This document shows, in pieces, positions 21,786 through 34,952 of a stretch of 64,000 nucleotides of DNA; position 1 is the stretch's first letter; the number at the start of each line of letters is the position of its first letter. This DNA comes from Amphimedon queenslandica (taxonomy: Eukaryota; Porifera; Demospongiae; Haplosclerida; Niphatidae), in the NCBI RefSeq assembly GCF_000090795.2, contig NW_003546274.1, forward strand, positions 317,171 to 381,170, read 5' to 3'. The notes beneath the pieces are model-generated. The model saw only the letters and a list, made by a program, of their open reading frames with translations. It was not told the DNA's origin and made no database searches. Made by a program: the position numbers and the translations under genes.

Positions 21786-24761
21786 ATGGAGGCTCTGGAT
21801 TTCAAATCCCTACCTTTTCCGGTAAGAAAAACCACTCTGTTTTCTTTTTACACCTTATATTCAATAGGTTTTGGACTTACAGCGTCCTGAGCTTCTAAAA
21901 TGCAAAGAATTAGCTATTCAAAAAGAGAGAGACCTGGCAGTGAAAAGAAGAGAGAATGCAGAGTCCCTGAACAATTATATTGCTCATAGATTAGGGAATG
22001 TGGGGAAATCTAAGAAAAATATTTTAACATTTTCCCAGTACAAAACTCAAATTGAAAATGCGAGGAAGACGTGTCACACTTTGCCACCTGGTGATGGTTG
22101 CCAGGGTAACGCAAGAGAATGCAAAAGTGAGGGGGGAAGAGAAAATAGTCATTATCAGAAAACTAAGTCTCATTGGCCTGGAAATGAACCTGTAACTGAG
22201 AGCAATGGAATCCATCATCGTTCTCCCAACTCCTCTCCTCCCAGACGTTTCTCTCATTCTCCTGATAAAAGAATAGAGCAGCATGTCTATCTTCAAAAGC
22301 TTTCAAGGAAGATACAGAAAGTAAGATGCAACAACGAAATTAGTGGGTTGCCTGGGTTTTAAAATGATCATGATTAATAATTTTTAATAGGGCAAAGTAA
22401 TAATTGGAGGCCTTGTGAGAGGATACTTAACAAGGAGGCTATTGAGGTCAGAGAAAGTTCAAGACATCATTAGAATGATAAAAGTAACAGAATAGTCTCT
22501 ACCGCTTTGATTGTACTTGTATTATATATAGGATACGAAAGAAGTCCTGGAGACTCTGAAAAACCCTGCTAATGCTAGCGAATTTGAGCTTCTCCAAAGA
22601 ACAAGGCTTCAAGTAAGCCGTAATTAAGGAAGAAAGTGACTGATACTTTGTATTTTTTTTCTTCTTCAATGAACAGATCCAGGCAGCAAAACAATCTCTT
22701 TACAAGATATTCTTTGTAGTTACAACATCTGAAAGAATGGAGTACATTGCTCAGTCTAGACAACGAAGAATGGAGAAAAGATTTGGACATGTGAAAGAGG
22801 TATTTATATTATTTTGTACGATGTACTACTTTTCAGTGATGAAAAATTTATAGAGAAACAAGCTACATCAATTCTCATCAGCCACATTGAAGACACTGGA
22901 GAGGAAGCAATCAAACACTGGAGCAGCTACAAAGAAACAGAAACATACAGTTCATTTTGAAAATACTGCTTCTCTTTTGGTTAATGGCGAGGCTACACAA
23001 GACAGACACACAGCTCAACACTCTTCCAACACTGCAGCCAATATTCTCAGGAGCATTACTAAAAATGACCCTGATGCTATTAACTTTATTAAAAGTACAC
23101 GTAGACAGACCAGCCCTAATATCACTTCGCCTATTCAAGTTTCTTCTACTAGCAAAACTAATAAAGCTAGAAGAGCATCTTATACTGCAACTGATCTTAT
23201 TTCTGATGATGTTGCTGAAAGAGCACAAAGACTCATAAGTCCTCTTCAGGTGCCTTTAGATGCACACAATAATACAATTCCTCCAACTAACAGAGCTAGA
23301 AGAGGTACTTTTGCTGCAGCTGACATCCACAAGGATAGTCCTCCTGATTTTGCTAAATTGAGGACACGTAGACAGACAAGCCCTAATGTCACTGTACCTC
23401 TTCCAATTTCTGCAGATAATTCAAATCAACGCTCTTCTCCAAGTACTAGAGCTAGAAGAAGTACTTTTGCTGCAGCTGATATCCACAAGGATATTAGTGG
23501 AGATAGTCCTCCTGATTTTGCTAAATTGAGGACACGTAGACAGACAAGCCCTAATGTCACTGTACCTCTTCCAATTTCTACAGATGATTCAAATCAACGC
23601 TCTTCTCTAACCAATAGAGCTAGAAGAAGTACTTTTGCTGCAGCTGATATCCACAAGGATATTAGTGGAGATAGTCCTCCTGATTTTGCTAAATTGAGGA
23701 CACGTAGACAGACAAGTCCTAATATCACTGTACCTCTTCCAATTTCTGCAGATGATTCAAATCAACGCTCTTCTCCTCCAACTAATAGAGCTAGAAGAAG
23801 TACTTTTGCTACAGCTGATATCCACAAGGATATTAGTGGAGATAGTCCTCCTGATTTTGCTAAATTGAGGACACGTAGACAGACAAGTCCTAATATCACT
23901 GTACCTCTTCCAATTTCTACAGATGATTCAAATCAACGCTCTTCTCCTCCAACTAATAGAGCTAGAAGAAGTACTTTTGCTACAGCTGATATCCACAAGG
24001 ATATTAGTGGAGATAGTCCTCCTGATTTTGCTAAATTGAGGACACATAGACAGACAAGTCCTAATATCACTGTACCTCTTCCAATTTCTGCAGATGATTC
24101 AAATCAACGCTTTTCTCCAACTAATAGAGCTAGAAGAAGTACTTTTACTGCAGCTGATATTCAGAAGGATATTAGTGGAGATAGTCCTCCTAATTTTGCT
24201 AAATTGAGGACACGTAGACAGACAAGTCCTAATATCACTATGCCTCTAGATCTTCAATTTAACCAAAATAGAAATAATACACAAGCTAGAAGAGCTACCC
24301 ACACTGCTGATGAGCTCATGAGATCAGTCCTTGGAAATGTACCTAGCAATAACAGTGCTAACCTTACTGGAACTAAACGTAGTCGTAGAGGAACAATCAG
24401 TATTGCTAGTAGTCTTTCTGCTATTAGTGAGAACAGTCCATATAATCGCAAACCTGCAGTCAGTTCCTCTGTCGCTGTCAGTACTAGTACAGGAGCTTCT
24501 GATGACTCGTATAATAGATCAAGCAGCAGTAAACCAAGGAGCATGTTTAGAAGTTACAGAGCATTTTCTAATCAGTCTGGTTCAAAGAATCACACCTCAT
24601 CTGATGTTACCTCTAGCTCAGGAAAAGTTCAAGTTTTGACTGGAGTGGCAGCAAAGAAGGCTAGAGGAAGAGAGAACAGGTTCTTTTCTCTATTTTCCAG
24701 GAAACGCAGTAAAGCATCCTACCCTAAGCCTAGTAGAGCTAGTTCCAACTTAGCAACATAA
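21786..24761 (+). CDS. CCP110: Centriolar cap protein CCP110 (CP110) homologue
   Basis: Six exons (21786-21821, 21868-22320, 22391-22483, 22532-22612, 22677-22799, 22854-24761), all phase 0, give 897 residues. The start (FPVLDLQRPELLKCKELAIQ, RDLAVKRRENAESL) resembles the CP110 N-terminus. The diagnostic C-terminal region is GLVRGYLTRRLLRSEKVQDI, MIKDTKEVLETL, SLYKIFFVVTTSERM and FSSATLKTLERKQS. These match the vertebrate block running from the FLTRRL element through FFxxDAAERM to SAATQKSLDRKK. CP110 caps the distal ends of centrioles and blocks ciliogenesis until removed. The central coiled-coil part of the vertebrate protein is much shortened, and the region after the conserved block is expanded by a ~56-residue tandem repeat (23098-24330). 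The tail then ends in a Ser/Arg-rich stretch. It converges on the myosin gene. Confidence 0.85.
23098..24330 (+). repeat. Coding tandem repeat in CCP110 tail
   Basis: Six well-conserved units plus one degenerate unit on each side, about 56 codons each (roughly 160-171 bp). Each has RARRSTFAAADIHKD, ISGDSPPDFAKLRTR, RQTSPNITVPLPIS and DDSNQRSSP. Units are near-identical in DNA, so expansion is recent. RRxT/S and TSP sites recur per unit. Confidence 0.92.
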
Positions 24762-25165
24762 CCCGACAACTGAAGTCACATTATAATATACATGCATATA
24801 CATTGTAGGTATTTATCATTAAGTATTCATCATGTATATATCATCATTTTAGAATCTCTATATATAGCATGTTATTGTTTCTTTGGTTGATTATAAAAAC
24901 AGAGTATTTGACATCTCAGTCCAAGGTGCTAATTCAGGTAATAGTAACACTGAAGACCACAAGTTTAAAGCTAAATAATAATACTTTGGCCCAAACCACA
25001 GTAAAATTACAGTTGTAGGAAATAAATAATAAGTGAGAGACAATATTACAATAATTATTATTATCTCAATAGTCATTATCTTTATTAAAATTACTCACAA
25101 ACAAAAACAAAAAAAAATAAAAGAGAATTTTGATTTCTTGTAATGAATAAATTATTAATCTTTTT
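24762..25165. other. Tail-to-tail spacer CCP110 / myosin
   Basis: 404 bp of AT-rich DNA with poly-A and ATT runs (25040-25130) that may provide polyadenylation signals for both genes. No gene or repeat family recognised. Confidence 0.5.
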
Positions 25166-26099
25166 TTAAATACAGTTGTAGCTTGTTTGAACGGATGAGT
25201 GGTTTGACTTCAGAGCTGGCTGTATGACGGATTGTGAAGAAGAGGAGAAGAAGGAGGAATATTCTGAGGAATGGGGCTCTGACTTGTGGGTGGGGCCAAC
25301 TAGAAATAAAAATAATCGACTTCTATGATAATAATGACAGGGGCTTACCCGTAGTTCAGTAAAATAATGAGGAATGTGAAGATGAAACTCTCCGTGTTCT
25401 ACAATAAGGTAACCTCTTTTTTGACTTCTCCCAAGAACAAACACTTGATCCCCTGGATAAAGAGAAGCCTGACCGTTTTCTATAGAGAAAGAAAAAAAAA
25501 CAGTAAGTACATGTATATGTACATATGTACGGAGTTTCAGCCAAAGGATTGTTTACAGCAAAGTTCAAGGGGGCAGGCAGGAGAATAGAAACACTACAAA
25601 TTTTAATACTCCCCGCTATACGTGGAAATTTTAGAGGGGATAAATTTTCGCAAATGATAAATTTGCAGGATTTCACGAGGCTGAATTTTCGTAAAGTGCC
25701 ACGATTTTGTAAGATTTTGGAGAGTTAAAATTAATTAATGACCATTCAAAATTGCAGCAATACCGTAATAAATTCTAATTATACATAAACCAACGTTCTA
25801 AGATGAAATGTTCACATGTTTTAATCTCGCAAATGACCCCTCGTTTCACAAAATTTGCGACAATTTATCCCCTTGAAAATTTCCACACATAGGATTATGT
25901 ATCTTGCCTGGATATTTAAACTTCATTACTCTCCATTGAGGGAATGCAATCTTATAGTTCCCAACAATAGTGTAATTGCGTGAGCTGACACCAACAGAAG
26001 ATACAATTGGTACTGGAGCTACCGGCGGTAGACCATTCCTCTGTCTGTCAGGAATTGGGGGAGGAGGAGGCGAGGGTGATAGATCCCTCTCACTATAAA

Positions 26100-26135
<36 letters not shown>

Positions 26136-27411
26136 GGGAGCATAAAAATGAGAAGAAGACTAATCTTACAGTCTGGGGGTGAGAGGCGACGAGTTAATGC
26201 TAGCTCGTTGATATCTGTTGAAGAGATTCGAGCGAATGAATCTCTGTATCTTAATGGCCGATCTGGCTCTCATCTGTTGCCTTAGCTTTTCTAAATGTTG
26301 TCTCAGCTCATCCCTAGAATTAATACATAAACACGCATACATGATTTAAAATAGTACATCATTAGACAGTAGAGTAGATAATGAATAGCCCATTTCTTTG
26401 TACTTACATTAGGAAAACTTTAGTCTGTCCCAGTGCCCACATGTCTTCAGTGATGGACTCATTTTGTAATATGTAAGCAAAAGCAGTTAACAGATCCTAT
26501 TAGTACAGTAGTGATTAATAGTTTTAACATAATAATAATACTTCAGTCATCTCGTGCCATTTGCTGCGTAGTCTCGTCAAAGCTTTTGGAGCTATCATCT
26601 GATACCGTCTTACAAACTCCTTGTAGATCATGCTATGATAATAACCTGCAGGAGAGAAGAGCTATAATCTTCATTCCTATGATCAGATAATTTTCATTCC
26701 AAATCCTTAAATTCCCAGACTACATACAATACATGTACATGCACATACATGTAGCTGTTTCTCATTCTCTCATTTTCCATTCCCATGTCCTCACATTCCC
26801 ATACTGTACCTCCTTGTATGAGATCCACGGTCTCAAATATTGCCATATCTTTAATCTGCTGGCCGACGACTTCACGATCAAAGTGACCAGGGGTCTGAGA
26901 ACTATTGGACTAAAAATAAAGAAATAAGGGTCCGATACATATAAAATATAAAAATCAAGGGATCCAAGTGAATCAATCAGAGAAGAATCAACATACCTTG
27001 ATACACCTGATAAAATATGGTTTAGTTTTCTTTAACACGCTCAATACATCGTCCAAATGAGCCTATATACATGTACATGTACATGTAAGATTGACAATAA
27101 AAAATACATGTACATGTACATGTACAAAGTAACGTTGACAATAATAACAACAGAAGTACATGTGTACATGGACGTACTTGAAAGTCTTGTACAAAGGCAG
27201 AAGGCTGTCTTGAGTCCATTTGACTAAAAAGAGAAGAAATATAATGGACAGCTAGTACACATGTACATGTACACATGTACAAATGTACATGTACACATGT
27301 ACAAATGTACATGTACAAGTTTTTAAACTAACCTAGAATGTTGCAATGAACTTGGAGTGATTCGACTCATTTGGCCTTTAGGACTCCCATCAGCTAAAAG
27401 AGACAAAGTAA

Positions 27412-27456
<45 letters not shown>

Positions 27457-30400
27457 AGTAAAAGAGAGGATCATCATGTTAGGAAAACAATGCACATACA
27501 TAGTAAATCTTTGCTCTCTGATGCAAAAAGATGAGCAACGAAACCAAACTTGCAATCCTGTGAAAACAAGACGATAAAATTACATTAAGCAATTAATATT
27601 ACATGAATTACTATTGTTATCTACACAGGATTAACTATAACTTTAAAAATTCATAAAAAATCTAAATTTGATCAGAACCAGCTCAAACTTTCTACGCAAC
27701 ATAAGTACATGTATATGTATCAGAAAAAATTATTAAAATGAAAAATTCTTGTCTTTACATTTTTGGTGAAATTTGGCCAAAATCCCTGTACTATATATAG
27801 TACAGGGACTTTGGCCCAATTTTAGAGTAACTTTAAAATTCTGTAAAAAATCTAAATTTGATCAGAATCAGCTCAAACTTTCTACGCAACATAAGTACAT
27901 GTATATGTATCAGAAAAAATTATTAAAATAGAAAATTCTCATCTTTACATTTTTGGCAAAATTTGGCCAAATTCCCTGTACTATAGTACAGGGACTTTGG
28001 CCTGATTTTAGAGTAACTTTAAAATTCCATAAAAAATCCAAATTTGATCAGAATCAGCTCAAACTTTCTACGCAACATAAGTACATGTATATGTATCAGA
28101 TAAAATTATTAGAATGGAAAATTCTCATCTTTACATTTTTGGCGAAATTTGGCCAAATTCCCTGTACTAGGTATAGCAAGGCTGCAAAAGTCATGGCAGC
28201 CATTTTGTTTGGGGGTGAATCCTACTTAGTAACGCTACTGCGTTACTAATAGTACAGGGACTTTGGCCCGATTTTAGAGTAACTTTAAAATTCCATAAAA
28301 AAATTCAAATTTGATCAGAATTAGCTCAAACTTTCTACGCAACATAAGTACATGTATATGCATCAGAAAAAATTATAAAAATGGAGACTTCTCAAATTTT
28401 AATTTTTGATGAAATATCCTAGCTCTACTATAGATACACGTGTATACATACTCGTTGTCAAATCAAAGAATAAAAATGTCTGCTATTTGGAGGGTTCCAT
28501 TTAATACTATAGGGTGCTTTTCTTAGGGCTATATATTTCACGGGTTTTGTTACTATTCGTGAAAATAAATTCCTCAAATTAATTGTTTATGGGTACAGAA
28601 AATTCAAATTTGGGATAAAATCACAAAATTTAATACAGCAAATTATACATCCTCTAAATCTATAGCCCTCGGAAAAAAGGTGCCCTAGAGTGTAGGGAAT
28701 TACAATACTCACTTTAGTAGAGAAAACAGCAACAATGTCATCAGCGAGTGAGTCTGCATTAGCATTGAGTATATTGTAAGTGTCGTATGAGACCTATCGA
28801 AAGAGAAAGCGCGTGAAGTAAGAGAGGCTTATCTCAAGAGTAAAGAACAGATATGTTATATTCACCTCTCCACAGTAGTGTTTGATAGCAAACAATGAAG
28901 AAGAGCCAGCACAAGGAGTGAAGCAGTTATAATGACCAAACTTCTGCCTCATCCTAACCCGCACATCTTCTGATGTGACACTAAGAAAGAAAATTTAATA
29001 GGAGGAAGGGAGAGAGGGAGAGAGGGAGAGAAAGAGAGGGAGGGAGAGAGAGAGAGTTGGTTGCTCACAGTGGTGAGACTGTCTCTTGATTCAGCTCCTT
29101 TAATATACCACTATTCTGTAAAGGATAAATATTAATAATAACAAATACTACATCCATGCATTATCAGTTCTTACATTGTTCCCTATCACTTCAATGCAAG
29201 GAAAACAATCATGGACATCTTTCTCAAACAAAGGATCAACATTTTCCTTCCTTTAGAAAAGAAAGAGAGGGAGAAAGAATAAAAATATTTTTAATAAGAT
29301 AATAGCAAGTACACATATTATAGTAAGAGAGAGAGAGCTGTGCTATTTACTTGCAGTTATTCAGTGTGTCGTGAAACACAGTCTGCATGTAAAAGTGCTG
29401 GAGTTTCTCTGATGTCCAGTTGATGCAGAGCTGCTCCAAAGAGTTGCTCTCGTTTCTCTCGAAACCGAACAAATCCAAAATACTCACGACATTCTAAAAC
29501 AATCAAAAGAATGAGGGCAAGTTCGGAAGAGAATTCGCAATATTACAACAATGCCAAACAAAATTACATCTGCAATGTACTACATGTACATGCATTATTA
29601 CATGTATATTTTTCATAGCTACGCCAATAGTTACAACTAATAGAGCTACTTCAATATATATCAATATATTAATATACAGTAATAATATAATATTAAATTG
29701 TCAAGTATAGTTTGACTAAATCTCTCATACTTCGACTTGAGATGAAGACTGAGAGGACTCAGAGAGCTGATGTGAGAACCGGCTGCCGTTTCTGAGCGGT
29801 TTCTGAGGAGAGTGAGCACCTGCTCCCTTCAATAGAGTATTAATGCGCCTCATTATTGCAACTGATGTACGTATGTACAGGGACTTAGCTAATGCATCTC
29901 TGGCACTGTTAGCCTGAGGAAAGAGAGAGAGAGAGGGGGGAGAGAGGGAGAGAGGGGGAGGGAGGGAGAGAGAGAGGGGGGAGAGGGAGAGAGAGAGGGA
30001 GAGAGAGAGAGGGAGAGAGAGGGAGGGAGAGAGAGGGAGAGGGAGGGAGGGAGAGAGAGGGAGAGGGAGGGAGGGAGGGAGAGAGAGTTGTAGAAAAGGA
30101 CATGAAACATTTAAAGTTGGTATCTTCCCTACCCCAGCAGCAGAGCAGTTTGATTTGACGGCCCCGTGATGAGAGAGGTAAGTACGCTGGGTGAGCCCTT
30201 TCTGAAGAACGTGATGATGGACACCCAATAAACCAGCAATGGTCTTCAACTCTAAGAGAGAAGAGAGGGAAATTACAACAAATAAAAACAATTGTAAATG
30301 AAGCAGTTTATGTACATGGAGCTACGTGTAGGCGCATATTAAGATTGCATTCATATTTACACAGTTAGCAGTTCAAATGTATTAATTGGTAATTAGACAC

Positions 30401-31848
30401 GCACTAGGAGGTATAACCTCCTGCACTAGAACATGCAGCTATCAACCACCAAGCAGGTGACTATTATCAAGGACAAAATCCATAAAACCTAAACAATTGG
30501 CAATTATGTAGCAAAGTTGATAGCCAGCCGGGAGCTCACTTAGCAATAAAAACAGATAAAGATAAGAGAGTCTAAAAATGCCTCAGGAGATAGACAACTA
30601 GGAACCAGGAGGAATAGACCATGATAAGGAATCTACAGTAATTTTAAATGTACATGTACATGTACAAGGAGGCTTATACAAGTAATTCTCAAATAAAACA
30701 AGACAAAAGTAAACTGGATATGAATGTATATACACAGAATGTATTAGAAATGAGTTATTTTTTGTACACAAGATAATCTTAAATTGTAGTTTTATATATA
30801 TATATATAGGTCAACCTCCACACAAGACTAAAATAAGGACACTTCTATAATCAGGAGAGGTAGGGTAGTAGCAGTCTCAATACAATGTGCATTAATGAAC
30901 TTTTGAAATAAGGACACTTCTATAATGAGGAAGGTGTCATTACTGTAGTGTTATCCCTATCTCTACTTCATGCACAACAATGTACTGTAGTACATGTACT
31001 CACCATCGATGCCTTGAACAGAGAGCTCTTGGTTCTTGGCTTCATAGAACAATATATTACCGAGGAGCAAAATGGCGACAAGGACCTTCATGACATCATG
31101 GAGAGGTATACCTAATTGAGCCAGACTCGACTACCAAGGAAAAAATTTAAAAAAAATATTACAAATGAAATAAATTCGCGCGACATAAAATATGTTTGCA
31201 TTGCGACAAATCAATTACTCGTTACTATAATTGCAATAATTATGCAAACTCATTATTAGCAAAGCATACAGCCTAGTACTCCACTATTACATAACAATTA
31301 TGTATTAAGCATAATCAATTACAAATTATTAGAGTTTATTATGACAGTAAATAATCATTTATTACACAGCCAGACAGAAAATCAAATTTCAAATTGAATT
31401 TTAAACCATTCAAAAGGCAGGGTGCATTTACATGTACAAAATTCAAATGCCACCACCCTGTCTCAATCACAACACATTAATACATATCCCAGTCTGTGTG
31501 TTCTATGTACCAAGTGTCAATAGTTGTTGATAAGATAAATGGAAGTTCAATTCAAAAAACTAAAAGCAGCTGCTGATCGTTTTAAGTAAAGCATTACTGT
31601 ACACCTATCACATTAATAGCATAATATCTATCACATTAATAGCATTTAAACTATGTGTACATGTATATCATTGTACACACGCTCCTAATGCTTAATAGTT
31701 GTGAAGGTATGCATGAGGAAAGAGGGAGAGAAGATACAGGCCATTAATTACTACATGTGCATGTACAGTTAGTACAGAGTGTGTACTATACTACAAATAA
31801 CTGACATTCAGAAGCTATGAAATAAGTGAGAGAGAGAGAGAGAGAGGG

Positions 31849-31891
<43 letters not shown>

Positions 31892-32252
31892 GAGGTAGAA
31901 CTACCCTACACCTTACAGCATTAACACAAAATACAGCTGTACACATGTATTAATAATGTTAAAGGATTACCATACAAACTGTAAGTGTGCTATTATTTTT
32001 ATTATTATTATAAAGAAAGACAAAAATACAATACATCACAACACACAGACATACAAAATAAAATACACTAAGGACAAAACAAAAAATAAGAGAAACCAAA
32101 CATAAAAAGACAAAAGATAAAACAAAGGACAAGAAAGAAAGAAAGTCAGCATGCACTGGCCATCCAAAACAGATGGGATGGTAGGAAGGCGACCAAGCCA
32201 CATTTGGGCACTATTATTATTATTATTATTATTGTTATTATTATTATTATTA

Positions 32253-32283
<31 letters not shown>

Positions 32284-34952
32284 GGAAATGAATTACCTTC
32301 CATGCCTCAAAGTGATTCTGTAGTTGCTGTGGGCTGTCAGGAGGATCAGCCGCTTGAGAGAGATAGTGCAAGGAGCGACTATCAACATGATGGAAATGAA
32401 ACTTGCCTTGAAAAAGAAGGGTAAGAGTAAATACATACATGTACAATGTAGTAATAATGGTGGTGGGGATGGGTATAAATGTAAAAGAGAAAACAAAACG
32501 GGTTCAAAAAAACAAAGATAAAAGGACTCTCTCTCTCCTAAAATGATATTGGATATCCTCCAGTACAGAATGAGAATTTGTTATCAACAATCCTCTTAGC
32601 CACAATGTGCAAACAAAGACAAGGGGAGATCAAATCACTCCTTTCCCACCCTCTCCCATAACCATAGTGATCACTGCTCCTCATTAAATTAAGAATCACC
32701 AAGAGAGAAGAGGAGCAACAAGAGACTACGATAATTGACATATTTAAAATTATTCAACCTTCCCTAAGCATCAGATCAAGAGAGCATAAGTACACCAGAT
32801 TACTATGAATTAAGCTATTGATTAATAGCAAGGAGTAAAGGAAAAGCAATATTTCAAATAGCCTCACACACGCAGCTGTCACTTAGGCCACTCCAGCACA
32901 GAGGAGCTGTGTATGAGTGTGGGAGACCGGGAGTACATGTACATGTACATTGATAAGTACATGAGTACAATGTGTACACTCACTTCTCTCCTCGGAGGTT
33001 AGTCCGGCAAGGATTTGATAGAATATGTGATAATTCTGCTCATTTTGAGGAGGATTAACTAGCCTTGTCTATAAAGAGAGAGAGAGAGAGGGAGAGAGAG
33101 AGAGAGAGAGGGAGAGAGAGAGGGAGAGAGAGAGAAAGAGATCAAAGTGGTATCACTACAATATCTATGACATGACCTCAAGAGTGTCTCAAACTATTTC
33201 ATTCCTTGATACGAACACCTCATACTACAACCATACCTCATCATGAACCCACACGAGAACAAGCAACAAAAAGTGAAGTACAAACAAAGGAATAGAATGC
33301 AAAGCAAAACAAGAGGAACTAATGCAACAAACAGTCCCTAGCCTGGTGTGTTGACAAATATAAGAACTTTGTGGCAATACAAATAGTCCATTATACAAAG
33401 AGAAGCTGATGAATACACGATTGGACTGGCAATCATTCATTCGCACACACAAACATCAATAATAACACTTTTGGAAAATACTACAAAGACACACGCATGC
33501 TATATGGCATACGAGGCACATTATTATTATTATTATATACATGTAGAGCGTTATTTACTCACTCACGTATGTGCGTAATAGCATGCACTAAGACACACAT
33601 GCACAAACAAACACACATGCAACATAGACATACCATCATCCACCTGTCAATTAGTAGATCACAGGAAGAAATTTATAGTCAAAATTTAGACACACACACA
33701 CACACACAGAGATGTACTTATATATTCAAAGGTTTGATTATAGTAGAGGTAGATGTAGTTTGTAACTAAGATAACTACTTACTTGGTCCAGAAAATAACA
33801 GTTTACTTTCAAACGAGTTATCTGCATTCCTTGGTAATGAAACTCAACCAATCGACCCTGTAATATATTTATAGTGATAACTCTCCAAGCGTGCAATGTG
33901 TGTGTGCATAAATGTCACTTGTGGGCGTGTCGCAAAATAACGATCCATTAATAATATTAATAAAGGAATTATTATTGTTCTTACTATTCTGCTAGCATCT
34001 TTGTTAGCTTGAGTACCAGCAGTACCTAGTGCCTTTAATACGACCGATGATACCTGCCAATACTAGAAAACACGAGAGAGAGAGATAAAATAATTATTTA
34101 ATAAAGACACAGTCATGGTACATATGTACAAAGTACTGTAGTACCTTCCTGATATCTTGCAGCCAGTCTGACTTCATTGAATTTGAAAACATCTTCACAA
34201 TGAGCCTGTCCGCTGTGAATGACTTGCCACTCCCACTCATACCACTAGAGGAGGTCGAGAGAAAAGAGGAAGGAAGTATCAATATCTTACTCACTCGTTT
34301 CATTTACATGTACATGTTATACGTGTGACAATACATGCATGACGTCACAAATTGGCAAAGAAAAAAAACAACACCAATTACTCATAACCCTGTACTAATT
34401 ACATACGCATACATTTTAATGAAAAATAACAAATTATTTAGCAAAATATCTACACGCATGGGAAAAAGGAAACGAATTATAAAATACATTAACTACATTT
34501 AGCATGCAAATAATTGTATTCATTACACAATAACAATATGAATGCCCTTACCTGAATATGATGGAGCGGGATCTTCTGCTCTGTGATAATTCTTCGAGTA
34601 CTTTCTCTCCCACACTTTGTAGTGTAGCCATCATGCTTGAGCTAGGATTCTCAAATGCATTGACACACAGTAATATGGGACCAATCCAAGTCTAGAAGAT
34701 ATATATATATGTATATATATAGTGAAGGCATAAAATGACACACACACATATTGGTATAATACAGTACATTATATATAACACAAAGGAATGGATTTTTACA
34801 TAGCATCTTCCTTCCATAAAATTCTCGTGGAGTTGTCTGATGATGGCCTCTTGCGTTAGTGGGCCAGAAAGTCGAATGAGGTCCTCGCTGCTGGTACCAA
34901 TGGAGCCCACAGGGGGTGTACTGGTTGAGGATGAGGCGTTCTTTAGCGCCAT
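25166..34952 (-). CDS. Divergent unconventional myosin with C-terminal SH3-like domain
   Basis: About 25 exons on the reverse strand from ATG 34952 ([16 protein letters not shown]). Motor landmarks: [37 protein letters not shown]-loop region [15 protein letters not shown] (canonical GESGAGKT altered), switch I region [14 protein letters not shown] (canonical NxxSSRFGK altered), [11 protein letters not shown], switch [31 protein letters not shown] and YFIRCIK. A single IQ-like segment follows ([18 protein letters not shown]), then a proline-rich linker ([12 protein letters not shown]) and an SH3-like domain ([35 protein letters not shown]). I estimate about 1,100 residues. Class cannot be fixed. 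Retained DLFGFE supports an actin-based motor fold, while the altered nucleotide sites suggest unusual ATPase kinetics. Introns are repeat-rich (about 27-34 kb); those near 30.3-31.0 and 31.2-32.3 kb show only AT-rich and GA-rich DNA. Confidence 0.85.
25617..25892. mobile_element. MITE-like element in myosin intron
   Basis: Roughly 275 bp with inverted ends: left cgtggaaattttagagggga then taaattttcgcaaat; right, read on the other strand, tgtgtggaaattttcaaggg then gataaattgtcgcaaat. Nearly 40 bp of terminal inverted similarity. No reading frame. Confidence 0.75.
26100..26131. repeat. (GA)n microsatellite
   Basis: Pure GA run in a myosin intron. Similar runs occur at 27418-27452, 31828-31890 and 33068-33138. 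Confidence 0.9.
27066..27320. repeat. Clustered palindromic TGTACATGTACA tracts
   Basis: Several runs of alternating palindromic hexamers (acatgtacatgtaca) at about 27069-27090, 27106-27126, 27255-27285 and 27296-27318, inside a myosin intron. The same short motif is scattered throughout the window. Confidence 0.85.
27640..28430. repeat. Tandem palindromic-family array in myosin intron
   Basis: Four units with a period near 190 bp. Palindrome centres (ccctgtacta...tagtacaggg) lie near 27785-27812, 27974-27994 and 28160-28260; the last is split by an 80-bp insertion. Blocks aacataagtacatgtatatg and tcagaaaaaattattaaaat repeat with few differences. Confidence 0.9.
28170..28249 (+). mobile_element. 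80-bp hairpin-ended insertion element, copy 1
   Basis: Begins GGTATAGCAAGGCTGC and ends with a perfect 10-bp stem, TTAGTAACGC / GCGTTACTAA, around loop TACT. It sits exactly between the two halves of the host repeat palindrome (CCCTGTACTA | TAGTACAGGG), so the empty site is known and no target duplication is visible. The element ends in CTAA and lies between A and T, as for Helitron 3' ends (CTRR), but the 5' end does not begin TC. A second copy is at 45265-45344, reversed. Confidence 0.85.
28509..28687. mobile_element. MITE-like element in myosin intron
   Basis: About 180 bp. The left end TAGGGTGCTTTTCTTAGGGC is inverted at the right end (rc TAGGGCACCTTTTTTCCGAG) with GGGCTATA shared inside both. 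It immediately follows the palindromic array. Non-coding. Confidence 0.7.
29922..30088. repeat. GA/GGA-rich low-complexity tract
   Basis: About 165 bp of (GA)n and (GGGA)n on the plus strand between two myosin exons. On the sense strand it is a long polypyrimidine run leading into a splice acceptor. Long Ser/Leu/Pro reading frames across it are artefacts. Confidence 0.9.
32212..32283. repeat. (ATT)n microsatellite
   Basis: About 70 bp of ATT with rare interruptions, directly downstream of the donor of a myosin exon. Confidence 0.9.

Noticed and set aside
29725-30291. 188-codon frame rich in Ser/Leu/Pro
   Set aside because: Two true myosin exons are bridged by a GA-rich intron; the Ser/Leu middle part is intronic.
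32036-32446. Poly-asparagine frame in myosin region
   Set aside because: Translation of the (ATT)n microsatellite joined to a true myosin exon (about 32295-32407).
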